Positions 5,750-12,438 of a DNA stretch of 12,961 nt are shown one piece after another. The DNA is taken from the NCBI GenBank assembly GCA_025451715.1, contig JANWJY010000054.1, forward strand, positions 1-12,961, in the 5' to 3' direction. Source of the DNA: Fimbriimonadaceae bacterium. GTDB taxonomy: Bacteria; Armatimonadota; Fimbriimonadia; Fimbriimonadales; Fimbriimonadaceae. Numbering within the stretch: position 1 is the first letter of the stretch; every line of letters begins with the position of its first letter. The notes under the pieces were generated by a model. The model searched no databases and had not been told where the DNA came from. It saw nothing but the letters and a program-made list of their open reading frames with translations. Position numbers and translations under genes: made by a program.

Positions 5750-6583
5750 CTATCTATCATAGGTCCGATACCTTGGCTCGGTGCCCGCCCACTCGGCCAA
5801 GCGCCTTCCGAGGTCGTCTCCGCGGATCATTCCATGTGGCCCCCAGTACAGATCCGATCCCGCAATGTGCGGCCCTAGTTCGTCGTTGCTGGCAAACGAC
5901 GTCCACGACCACCAGTCCCGCAGGGTGTACCACCCTCGCGGGCCCCCAGTCGCATCCACGCGCAGTCCTTCGCGCGGAACACGCTGCGCTTCACCGAGCC
6001 ACTCGTACTTCACATGGTCGTCAGCCAAGACCATGGTTTCGTCGAATATGGCCAGTAGCACGAAGAAGAGCACGAATGCCATCGCAACTGAAGCAAATCC
6101 AAGGGCATATCGAGACCGCTTTGAATTGGTCGCCTCCTTTCGGGTTTGCAGCAGATGGGCTCCCACAAAAACGGGACCCATCAGCGAGAACGTGACTGCA
6201 GCGGGAATAGGGATGGGTGAGACCAGGATCAAAAACGCGTACAGCGCAACGACGCCATTGTACAAAGTCACCCGGAGCTTCTTGGCTTTGATCGAGTCCC
6301 TGACGACACTTGCCACAGTTATTAGCAAGAAGGCAGCGCAAATCACCCACTCGGTAGCTGGCCCGATCGACCTGTACGTCTCGACCACGCAGTCAGTATA
6401 CTGGTCAATGGGCTCGGGGTGACCGACCGGCTCACCCCGGCCACCCGACCGGTGGACGATGATGGCTGAAACCAGTGCAGTAACTGCGGCAATACCGATC
6501 ACGTCAAAAAGTGTGTGGTACCGCTCGTTTGCACGGCCCTCCTGCTCTCCACAGTGACCAACTCCCAGGTCGGTCGAACGCAC
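5750..6583 (-). CDS. hypothetical membrane protein, about five transmembrane helices
   Basis: I do not recognise this family. The frame encodes 277 residues from a GTG at 6583. Hydrophobic helices lie at about 27-43, 77-94, 107-124, 125-145 and 160-180, followed by a soluble C-terminal region of about 95 residues rich in Trp, Gly and charged residues (GWYTLRDWWSWTSF, SDLYWGPHGMIRGDD). The GTG at 6583 would place the first 23 codons over the divergent gene that starts near 6515; an in-frame GTG at 6502 would begin directly at the first helix (VIGIAAVTALVSAIIV), giving 250 residues with no overlap, so the start is uncertain. The soluble tail follows an odd number of helices. The segment encoding RGEPVGHPEP (about 50-58) is one copy of a hairpin repeat also found at 5605. 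No operon partner is visible. Confidence 0.6.
   Translation of the reverse strand: MRSTDLGVGHCGEQEGRANERYHTLFDVIGIAAVTALVSAIIVHRSGGRGEPVGHPEPIDQYTDCVVETYRSIGPATEWVICAAFLLITVASVVRDSIKAKKLRVTLYNGVVALYAFLILVSPIPIPAAVTFSLMGPVFVGAHLLQTRKEATNSKRSRYALGFASVAMAFVLFFVLLAIFDETMVLADDHVKYEWLGEAQRVPREGLRVDATGGPRGWYTLRDWWSWTSFASNDELGPHIAGSDLYWGPHGMIRGDDLGRRLAEWAGTEPRYRTYDR
6415..6446. repeat. hairpin repeat, copy 2, inside the membrane-protein gene
   Basis: An eight-base stem, CGGGGTGA (6415-6422) with TCACCCCG (6432-6439), has a nine-base loop and is followed by GCCACCC, as in the copy at 5605-5637. Stems and trailing bases match; the loops differ. This copy lies in the coding sequence between the first and second predicted helices of the minus-strand membrane protein. 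Confidence 0.55.
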
Positions 6584-7333
6584 CTGAGCCTTGAATCGTT
6601 AGTGGGCGACAGCGAGACGGTGGTCGTTGGGCAAATCACACAGCTTGAATTCAAACTTCCCGCTGGCAAATTAGACAACGAATGGGCGTACATCACCCTC
6701 CAGATCGACAAGACGATCAAGGGCAAGACGAGGAAATCGATCCAGCTCGTATCTCAATCGATATACGGGAAGGATGTCTACATGCAGTGGATGCAGTTCG
6801 CTAGCGAACTCATTGTGTTCGTCCCCTATCGCGAGGCCGGAGAATTCCACGATCCGACCATCCAGCGCTTAGACAATACAGACGACGGAGACTTGAAAAA
6901 GCCTTACCTTCGAAAGTGGCGGGCGATGTTCTCGATGGACTTCTACCTACTTGACAGCCGAGACGCAATCTTGGATGCGGCGCACAAGTTCATGAAGAAA
7001 AACAAGGGGCGGGTTGCGGTCCTTCAAATCGCCGATTGCCCGCCGATCCGCTCACACAGACTGCAATCGCCAGGCGACGTGAACACCACCCACTTGCCCA
7101 ACGTGCCAGAAGTAAAGAACATGGCGACCGAGATGGTCGAGCACCCTGAGCGCTGGCTGGACCGACACTCTGGCGCGTTCGATTTCCTGCGGAACAAGCC
7201 GATGACTCCTGTCGAGGTGGTCCAGCGGTTGGGAGCGGGAATACTGGCCGCGATTGAGAAAGCGCAGGACGGGCGGGTTGCTGACCGTCTCCTTCGACCC
7301 GCTCAGGATGACGGTCGCACTGGACCCCAGTGA
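6515..7333 (+). CDS. hypothetical exported protein
   Basis: I do not recognise a named family. From the GTG at 6515 it encodes 272 residues beginning MVPLVCTALLLSTVTNSQVG, a hydrophobic export signal without the usual basic start. The frame is open back to 6470 and contains VKK just before the hydrophobic core, but no other standard start codon is present there, so the true start is unclear. The mature part has SLESLVGDSETVVVGQITQLEF and AYITLQIDKTIKGK, then ELIVFVPY; this resembles small beta-barrel exported domains with the recurring pattern of a 'dADvVVvGkV' strand followed by 'v.Ve.vlKG'. Residues 120-272 are alpha-rich and poorly conserved in appearance, with no catalytic motif. Codon use looks less GC-biased than that of the carB genes. 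It is divergent from and overlapping or abutting the membrane-protein gene, which hints at a pair acquired together. It ends 76 bp before carB part 1. Confidence 0.6.
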   Translation: MVPLVCTALLLSTVTNSQVGRTHLSLESLVGDSETVVVGQITQLEFKLPAGKLDNEWAYITLQIDKTIKGKTRKSIQLVSQSIYGKDVYMQWMQFASELIVFVPYREAGEFHDPTIQRLDNTDDGDLKKPYLRKWRAMFSMDFYLLDSRDAILDAAHKFMKKNKGRVAVLQIADCPPIRSHRLQSPGDVNTTHLPNVPEVKNMATEMVEHPERWLDRHSGAFDFLRNKPMTPVEVVQRLGAGILAAIEKAQDGRVADRLLRPAQDDGRTGPQ

Positions 7334-7376
7334 TCAACCGGCCCCCGAACGTCCGAACCCCTAGGCCCGCATCAGG

Positions 7377-7382
7377 CATAAT
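7377..7382 (+). promoter_or_regulatory. possible -10 box upstream of carB part 1
   Basis: CATAAT lies 27 bases before the ATG at 7410, implying a short leader of about 20 bases. No Shine-Dalgarno sequence at normal spacing and no clear -35 are visible. The same CATAAT hexamer sits before the second carB gene (10288-10293). Confidence 0.35.
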
Positions 7383-7409
7383 CCGGGTTTAGGGCACGAC
7401 GCTCTAAGC

Positions 7410-9368
7410 ATGAAGAAGATCCTCGTCATCGGTAGCGGGCCGATCATCATCGGGCAAGCGGCCGAGTTCGACTACGCCGGCACCCAGGCCTGCAAGAGCC
7501 TTCGTGAAGAGGGCTACGAGGTCGTTCTCATCAACTCCAACCCCGCGACGATCATGACCGACGCCGAGATGGCGGACGCGGTCTACATCGAGCCGCTCAC
7601 CGTCGACTTCTGCGAGCGCGGGATCGCAAAGGAGAGGCCCGATGGGCTCCTGCCAACGCTTGGCGGGCAGACAGGGCTCAACTTGGCCAGCCAGCTCGCG
7701 GATCAGGGAATCTTGGAGAAGTACGGCGTCAAGATGCTCGGCACACCTCTCGAGGCGATCAGGAAGGCGGAGGACCGCGAGCTGTTCCGCACGCTTATGC
7801 AAGAAATCCAGGAGCCGGTGCCGGAGAGCTGGATCGTCGAGAACGATGACGAGCTCCGCGCCGCGCTCGACGAAGTGCCCTATCCGTGCATCGTCCGACC
7901 CGCGTACACGCTGGGCGGGACCGGTGGCGGAGTCGCGTACACGCCCGACGAGCTTTGGGAGATCGGTAGGAAGGGACTGAAGCTCTCGATGCGCTCGCAG
8001 CTCATGATTGAGCGGTCTTTGCTCGGGTGGAAGGAGATCGAGTACGAGGTGATGCGCGACCGGCTCGGCAACTGCATCACCGTGTGCAACATGGAGAACT
8101 TCGACCCGATGGGCGTGCACACGGGGGACTCGATCGTCATCGCTCCTTCGCAAACGCTCAGCGACATCGAGTACCACATGATGCGCACAGCTTCTTTGAA
8201 GATCATTAATGCGCTCGGGATCGAGGGCGGGTGCAACGTGCAGATGGCGCTGAACCCTGATTCTTTCGACTACTACATTATTGAAGTGAACCCGCGCGTG
8301 TCGCGCTCGTCGGCGCTTGCGTCGAAAGCGACCGGGTATCCGATCGCGCGCGTGGCGGCAAAGATCGCGGTGGGCCGGACCCTCGACGAGATCGAGAACA
8401 TGGTCACGAAGACGACGAAGGCGTGCTTCGAGCCCGCGCTCGACTACTGCGTGGTAAAGATCCCCCGATGGCCCTTCGACAAGTTCGCTTCGGGGGACCG
8501 CCACTTGTCCTCGCAGATGAAGGCGACCGGCGAAGTGATGGCGATCGACCGTACTTTCGAGTCCGCGCTCATGAAGGCGATCCGCGGCCTTGAGGTGAAG
8601 CAGAAGGACCTGCGACACCCGCGGTTACAGGCGTTCACCGACGAGCAGTTGGAGAACGCTCTGCGAAAACCCACTGACGAGCGGCTTTGGGCCATAGCAG
8701 AGGCCCTGCGACGGTCATGGAGCATTGAAAGGGTCTACGACCTCTCGCGCGTGGACGATTGGTTCTTGGAGAAGATGCTGCAACTCTTGATGATTGAGGG
8801 ACGGCTGGTCGTAGCCCGCGTCACGATGGGTGAGTTTGAGGACGTCGGACAGCTCATCCATGAGGCGTTCCTGATCGGGTTCCCATCGCCGACGATCAAG
8901 AGCCTGCTGTGCGCCACGGACTACGATATCGCATGCCTTGAAGAAGCAGGCTCCGTTTCAATCAAGGATCTGATGGACGTCGATCACAAGCTGCTCGAGA
9001 GGCTCATCGAGATGATCGAGTATGTGCCGAGCTTGGAGCGGTGCGTGCCTACGGTCGGAAAGATGGGGGCGTTTGACTTGGGTGTCGATGCTTACCAAGG
9101 GCAGAGTCCGACCTATGGCGCCATGCTTGCGCTCCGTGATGAGGCAGCGAGCTGCGACCTCGGATCGTGGCTGCCCGAGCCCCTAGCATCGGCGACCTGC
9201 CGCGACTACTTGGTCTTTGCGAAGAAAGCCCTTGGGGACATCGAGCGCCTGAAGATCCAGCCGGTCTTCAAGATGGTCGACACTTGCGCCGGAGAGTTCG
9301 AGTCCGCCACGCCCTACTACTACGGCACCTTCGAAACCGAGGACGACGCTTTGGGTTCCGGAGCGTAG
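7410..9368 (+). CDS. carB: carbamoyl-phosphate synthase large chain, N-terminal half (split CarB), with enlarged oligomerisation domain
   Basis: The 652-residue protein matches the first half of CarB, the ATP-grasp unit that phosphorylates bicarbonate. Visible landmarks are ILVIGSGPIIIGQAAEFDYAG (4-24), TLGGQTGLN (83-91), RPAYTLGGTGGGVAY (163-177), MENFDPMGVHTGDS (228-241), the catalytic IEVNPRVSRSSALASKATG (291-309) with Mg/ATP ligands in EVN, and IPRWPFDKF (351-359). The oligomerisation region follows, with VDDWFLEKM (448-456), and ends as in full-length CarB with PVFKMVDTCAGEFES (618-632). From WFL to VDTC is about 170 residues, against about 70 in E. coli CarB, so roughly 100 residues (about 504-605) are inserted. 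The stop at 9366-9368 falls at the natural junction between CarB halves. The second half is a separate gene at 10305, with a terminator and another gene between. The gene is cytosolic and serves arginine and pyrimidine synthesis together with CarA, which is not in the window. Start by homology. Confidence 0.95.
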   Translation: MKKILVIGSGPIIIGQAAEFDYAGTQACKSLREEGYEVVLINSNPATIMTDAEMADAVYIEPLTVDFCERGIAKERPDGLLPTLGGQTGLNLASQLADQGILEKYGVKMLGTPLEAIRKAEDRELFRTLMQEIQEPVPESWIVENDDELRAALDEVPYPCIVRPAYTLGGTGGGVAYTPDELWEIGRKGLKLSMRSQLMIERSLLGWKEIEYEVMRDRLGNCITVCNMENFDPMGVHTGDSIVIAPSQTLSDIEYHMMRTASLKIINALGIEGGCNVQMALNPDSFDYYIIEVNPRVSRSSALASKATGYPIARVAAKIAVGRTLDEIENMVTKTTKACFEPALDYCVVKIPRWPFDKFASGDRHLSSQMKATGEVMAIDRTFESALMKAIRGLEVKQKDLRHPRLQAFTDEQLENALRKPTDERLWAIAEALRRSWSIERVYDLSRVDDWFLEKMLQLLMIEGRLVVARVTMGEFEDVGQLIHEAFLIGFPSPTIKSLLCATDYDIACLEEAGSVSIKDLMDVDHKLLERLIEMIEYVPSLERCVPTVGKMGAFDLGVDAYQGQSPTYGAMLALRDEAASCDLGSWLPEPLASATCRDYLVFAKKALGDIERLKIQPVFKMVDTCAGEFESATPYYYGTFETEDDALGSGA

Positions 9369-9421
9369 CGAAAAAGTTTATTGGAACTACCGGCCAACGG
9401 TCGCATTCTGACCTCTGAGAG

Positions 9422-9445
9422 CAGGGCGCGTTTGAGTGCGTCCTG
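9422..9445 (+). other. hairpin in the carB part 1 downstream region
   Basis: A nine-pair stem with two G-U pairs, CAGGGCGCG (9422-9430) with TGCGTCCTG (9437-9445), has a six-base loop. It lies in the 129 bp between the carB part 1 stop and the intrinsic terminator. I see no gene in 9369-9497 and assign no function. Confidence 0.35.
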
Positions 9446-9497
9446 TCAGAAGACTCACAGGATTCGACTTACACGCCGATCCCCAAAGACACTCACA

Positions 9498-9528
9498 GCC
9501 CCCGTCCCACGTGGCGGGGGCCATTTTG
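9498..9528 (+). terminator. intrinsic terminator of carB part 1
   Basis: A GC-rich stem, GCCCCCG (9498-9504) with CGGGGGC (9515-9521), extended by a G-U and a C-G pair, is followed by CATTTTG. This is a standard rho-independent terminator form, although the T run is short. It separates the first carB gene from the thioredoxin-like gene. Confidence 0.75.
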
Positions 9529-9609
9529 TGCAATTCGTGTAAAGTCTAGGTTATCGAGCGACGGACAGGGGAACTTTGAACCTGTTTCGCCCGTTCTGCA
9601 CCATGGATC

Positions 9610-9633
9610 GCCGCATTTGTGCGGCCGAGAGGT
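9610..9633 (+). promoter_or_regulatory. 5' leader hairpin and Shine-Dalgarno site of the thioredoxin-like gene
   Basis: A six-base stem GCCGCA (9610-9615)/TGCGGC (9620-9625) with TTTG loop is followed by AGAGGT (9628-9633), eleven bases before the ATG at 9645. This is the clearest Shine-Dalgarno site in the window, where most genes have none. The spacing decides for ATG 9645 over the in-frame TTG at 9636, which would be only two bases from it. TAAAGT (9540-9545) or TAGGTT (9547-9552) could be the -10 box, giving a leader of about 90 bases. Confidence 0.5.
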
Positions 9634-9644
9634 AATTGGTAAAA

Positions 9645-10202
9645 ATGACAAAGAACGTCCTTATAGCCGCGATCAGCGCCGCCGCGCTGGCAGCCATTTA
9701 CGGATTCAGCGGAGTTGAGTCCGGCCTAAAGGTCGGCGAATCCGTCACGCCGTTCCACCCCACCCACATTTCCGGTCCAGACAAGGGAACAGAGACCTGT
9801 CCGCCTTGCAAGTACGGCTCGGTTCCGGCTGTGCAGGCATGGATCGCGCCGCAAGAGAAGGCCGAGGTCGTCGCATCGATCGGCAAGGTGCTCGAGGGCT
9901 CTGAGGCGAAGTACGAGAAGTCTTCGTTCCAAGGCTTCATGATCATGCTCACCCGTTGCGACGCGTGCGTCGAGAAGGCCAACGTGTACGCAACCGGCGC
10001 CAAGACAAGTAAGATCGGCATTGCCACGCTCGCGGTCACCAATGAGGCCATCAAGAACTACAAGGTCAACGTCGACAAGGAGATGCTCAATACGATCTTT
10101 GTCTACAAGAACAAGAAGGTCGTCGAGAAGTTCGTCAACCTCACGAACAGCAAGGAAGACATCGCGAAGCTCGAAGCGGCGATCGCCAAGGCGAGCTCAT
10201 AA
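9645..10202 (+). CDS. secreted thioredoxin-like protein with two CxxC pairs
   Basis: The protein has 185 residues from the ATG at 9645, chosen for its spacing from the AGAGGT site. Residues 1-22 (MTKNVLIAAISAAALAAIYG) form a Sec signal. Next comes LKVGESVTPFHPTHISGP (28-45), like the redoxin/AhpC N-terminal strand that enters the active site, then TCPPCKYGSVPAV (51-63) with a thioredoxin-type CPPC at 52-55. The later part IGIATLAVTNEAIKNYKVN and NTIFVYKNKKVVEKFVNL resembles thioredoxin strands 3-5, where the usual cis-Pro position is occupied by Thr150-Ile. A second pair, CDAC (105-108), is unusual. Related exported proteins with CxxC-K-Y/F-G occur in planctomycete-type genomes without known function. 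A disulfide or metal role outside the cytoplasm is inferred. It lies between the two carB genes but is bounded by its own leader and terminator, so a functional tie to carbamoyl phosphate synthesis is not implied. Confidence 0.7.
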   Translation: MTKNVLIAAISAAALAAIYGFSGVESGLKVGESVTPFHPTHISGPDKGTETCPPCKYGSVPAVQAWIAPQEKAEVVASIGKVLEGSEAKYEKSSFQGFMIMLTRCDACVEKANVYATGAKTSKIGIATLAVTNEAIKNYKVNVDKEMLNTIFVYKNKKVVEKFVNLTNSKEDIAKLEAAIAKASS

Positions 10203-10221
10203 GCTCGAAGTAAGACTACCA

Positions 10222-10256
10222 AGCGGGCGGCCCGGATGGGCCGCCCGCTTTTCTTT
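10222..10256 (+). terminator. strong intrinsic terminator of the thioredoxin-like gene
   Basis: A perfect twelve-base stem, AGCGGGCGGCCC (10222-10233) with GGGCCGCCCGCT (10238-10249), has a GGAT tetraloop and is followed by TTTTCTTT. This textbook rho-independent terminator lies 20 bp after the stop codon and isolates carB part 2 from upstream transcription. Confidence 0.95.
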
Positions 10257-10287
10257 GCGGGACTCGGGACTCGGTTCTAAAGGGCTG

Positions 10288-10293
10288 CATAAT
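10288..10293 (+). promoter_or_regulatory. -10 box of carB part 2
   Basis: CATAAT lies eleven bases before the ATG at 10305, so the leader would be only about four to six bases. It sits 31 bp beyond the strong terminator, which makes an independent promoter necessary. The -35 region has no good match to TTGACA. Confidence 0.5.
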
Positions 10294-10304
10294 AGACCAG
10301 CCGC

Positions 10305-11942
10305 ATGAAGCCCACCGTCCTCGTCCTTGGGTCTGGACCGATCAGGATCGGCCAGGGGATCGAGTTTGACTATTCCTGCGTCCACTGCGTCTGGGCGCTC
10401 GAACAGATGGGCTATCGGGCCGTCATCATCAACAACAACCCCGAGACGGTCAGCACCGACTTTGACACTGGCGACGGCCTCTACTTCGAGCCTGTTACGC
10501 TCGAAGACGTGCTCGACGTGATCGCTCACGAAAAGCCGCTCGGTGTCGTGGCGCAGTTCGGCGGGCAGACGGCGATCAACCTCGCGGAAGGGCTTTCGCG
10601 CGCAGGCGTCAGCATCCTCGGAACGCAACCTGACGCGATAGCGCTGGCCGAGGACAGAGACCAGTTCGAAAAGCTGCTGACAGAACTAGGCGTGCCCAAG
10701 CCGCCTGGCCGAGCGGTGCGGTCGCTAGAAGAGGCGGAGCACGTCGCCGACGAAATCGGATATCCGGTCTTGGTGCGGCCATCGTTCGTCCTTGGCGGAC
10801 GCGCGATGGAGATCGTGTACGACTCAGGGCAGCTCGTCGGCTTCTACAACGAGGCTGAGGACGCGAACCCTGGGCAGCCTGTGCTCGTCGACAAGTACTT
10901 CTTGGGCGTCGAGGCAGAGGTCGACGTCATCAGCGACGGCACGGACACGCTCTTACCTGGGATCATGCAGCATATCGAGCGTGCTGGTATCCATAGCGGC
11001 GATTCGATGGCCGTGTATCCTCCTGTGTCGCTCAGTGACGAAGTGCAAAGGCAGATTGTCGTGTCCGCGTGCTCGATCGCAAGAAGGCTTGGCATCAAAG
11101 GGATCATGAACATCCAATACGTGATCGTAAACGAGGTCGCGTTCGTTCTCGAGGTCAACCCGCGAGCAAGCCGCACAGTCCCTTATCTCTCAAAGGTGAC
11201 TGGCATTCCGATGGTACAGCTCGCCACGCGTACGATGATGGGCGAGCGGCTCGTCGACCGGGGCTACTCGAGCGGACTGTGGTCGTTGTCTAGCCGCCGC
11301 GTCCTTCCCGAGTCTGCGTTCATCGACGGCACGCCAAAGATTCCCGAGCCATCCCTGTACGCTGTCAAGGCTCCCGTGTTCAGCTTTCAAAAGCTTGGCC
11401 ATGTGGAACCCAGCCTCGGGCCAGAGATGAAGTCGACCGGCGAAGTACTCGGAATCGATTACACGTACGTCAGCGCGCTCTACAAGGCTCTCATCGCCAG
11501 CGGCATCCAGTTCCGACCGAAGGGCAAAGTGATCCTGACCGTTCGCGAGAGCGACAAGGCTCAGGCCGTCGAAATAGGAAAGCAGTTCGTCGACCGCGGT
11601 TACGAAGTCATGTGCACGCCGGGAACTGGTGAAGCGCTGCGACAGCACGGCGTCCAATGTGACGTCGTCAACAAGATCAAGGACGGCTCACCAAACCTCC
11701 TCGAGCTCCTTTTTTCTGGCGGGGTCAGTTTGATGATTAACACGCCGGAAGCAGGGCAGAAGTCGGGCAGCGACGCGAGCCGGATCAGGCGTGCGTGCAT
11801 CGAGACCGGGGTCGCCTGCATCACGAGCATCGACACAGCGCAGGCCCTGGCTGACGCGCTCGAGGTTTTCGAAGACCCATCAAAGGCGAGTTGCGAACCG
11901 TTCGTGCGCTACGTCGAGGGTGCAAAGCCCGTAGTACAATAG
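10305..11942 (+). CDS. carB: carbamoyl-phosphate synthase large chain, C-terminal half (split CarB)
   Basis: The 545-residue protein is the carbamate-phosphorylating half of CarB plus its allosteric domain. It starts at the position corresponding to residue ~555 of E. coli CarB, with VLVLGSGPIRIGQGIEFDY (5-23) and NNNPETVSTDFDT (43-55). It has FGGQTAINLAEG (85-96), RPSFVLGGRAMEIVY (158-172), HIERAGIHSGDS (223-234), catalytic EVNPRASRTVPYLSK (283-297) and LGPEMKSTGEVLG (371-383). The MGS-like domain (about 405-525) has CTPGTGEA, VVNKIKDG and MINT, with Lys457 and Asn479 at positions that contact nucleotide effectors in E. coli, so UMP-type control is possible. About 30 residues (318-350) form a longer loop than in E. 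coli. It must pair with the 652-residue protein and CarA. Split large subunits are known from Aquifex and methanogens. The stop codon TAG overlaps the -10 box of the next gene. Confidence 0.95.
   Translation: MKPTVLVLGSGPIRIGQGIEFDYSCVHCVWALEQMGYRAVIINNNPETVSTDFDTGDGLYFEPVTLEDVLDVIAHEKPLGVVAQFGGQTAINLAEGLSRAGVSILGTQPDAIALAEDRDQFEKLLTELGVPKPPGRAVRSLEEAEHVADEIGYPVLVRPSFVLGGRAMEIVYDSGQLVGFYNEAEDANPGQPVLVDKYFLGVEAEVDVISDGTDTLLPGIMQHIERAGIHSGDSMAVYPPVSLSDEVQRQIVVSACSIARRLGIKGIMNIQYVIVNEVAFVLEVNPRASRTVPYLSKVTGIPMVQLATRTMMGERLVDRGYSSGLWSLSSRRVLPESAFIDGTPKIPEPSLYAVKAPVFSFQKLGHVEPSLGPEMKSTGEVLGIDYTYVSALYKALIASGIQFRPKGKVILTVRESDKAQAVEIGKQFVDRGYEVMCTPGTGEALRQHGVQCDVVNKIKDGSPNLLELLFSGGVSLMINTPEAGQKSGSDASRIRRACIETGVACITSIDTAQALADALEVFEDPSKASCEPFVRYVEGAKPVVQ
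11935..11940 (+). promoter_or_regulatory. -10 box of the bifunctional-nuclease gene, inside the carB end
   Basis: TACAAT ends six bases before the ATG at 11947 and overlaps the final codons and the first base of the carB part 2 stop. It fits the leaderless-type pattern seen before the genes at 3278 and 3319. Readthrough from carB is also possible because no terminator lies between. Confidence 0.5.
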
Positions 11943-11946
11943 AAAC

Positions 11947-12435
11947 ATGGCGGACGAACACGCCGAAGAACCGGAAGACCTGGAAACGCCGCCGTCGTTC
12001 TTTCCTTATGAGTTCGACGAACTGCCGGAAGGCGTGGAGCTCAACCGCGACCTCGTCGAGGTGCAGTTTGACCACATCGTCGTCTCCGAGACCGAGGATG
12101 AGCGGCGCTACTACGTGCTCCTCACCGACGGACGTCGACACCTGATGATCGTGATCGGCGGGTTCGAGGCGACGGCGATAAGCTATGGTGCGGAGGGCGT
12201 GCAGACTGACAGGCCCATGACGCACGACCTGCTCGTGCGGTTCGTCGACGCGTTCGTCGGGCGCGTTGACCGTGTAGTCATTGACGACCTCTGGTCATCG
12301 ACGTACTTCGCGAAGATCTATCTCAAGAAGGGACAAGAAGAGTTCGAGATCGATGCGCGCCCGTCCGACGCGATCGCTCTCGCCGTCCGGCTGAAGGTTC
12401 CAATCTTCGCTATCGAAGGGATTCTTCGAGACTAA
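11947..12435 (+). CDS. bifunctional nuclease (BFN/DUF151) family protein
   Basis: The protein has 162 residues and no signal peptide, so it should be cytosolic. An acidic N-terminal extension of about 30 residues (MADEHAEEPEDLETPP...) precedes the domain. Domain landmarks are VLLTDGRRHLMIVIGGFEATAI (57-78), RPMTHDLL (89-96), VVIDDLWSSTYFAKIYLKKG (110-129), and the signature DARPSDAIALAVRLKVPIF (136-154). This pattern defines DUF151, named for a plant bifunctional RNase/DNase; some bacterial members are nucleases, others are of unclear activity. In many Actinobacteria and other phyla it is a stand-alone small gene. It starts four bases after the carB part 2 stop and has a candidate -10 box in the end of carB, so it may be expressed both alone and with carB. 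Its stop is 3 bp from the convergent HAD gene. Confidence 0.9.
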   Translation: MADEHAEEPEDLETPPSFFPYEFDELPEGVELNRDLVEVQFDHIVVSETEDERRYYVLLTDGRRHLMIVIGGFEATAISYGAEGVQTDRPMTHDLLVRFVDAFVGRVDRVVIDDLWSSTYFAKIYLKKGQEEFEIDARPSDAIALAVRLKVPIFAIEGILRD

Positions 12436-12438
12436 GGA

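Noticed and set aside
5691..5762. 23-codon frame beginning GTG ACC CGG with TAACGT just before it
   Set aside because: It is too short to judge, overlaps the end of the membrane-protein gene, and has no recognisable similarity; the -10-like box abuts the start too closely.
5453..5878. 141-codon plus-strand frame starting within the 21-bp array
   Set aside because: Only the first third follows the repeat heptads; the rest crosses hairpins and runs antisense into the membrane-protein gene, with low-complexity composition. The frame is broken by TGA just upstream within the array.
7404..8618. Long open frame (404 codons) on the minus strand opposite carB part 1
   Set aside because: It is a mirror frame of a highly conserved GC-rich gene; the product is rich in Arg, His and Leu with no domain, and the plus-strand protein is certain.
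9450..9490. tRNA- or tmRNA-like sequence (AGGATTCGACTT)
   Set aside because: The T-loop-like string is isolated; no acceptor or anticodon stems can be drawn around it.
7410..11942. Frameshift or assembly error as the cause of the two carB pieces
   Set aside because: The break is not a single indel: 936 bp with a whole gene and two terminators separate the halves, and each half has its own start at a domain boundary.
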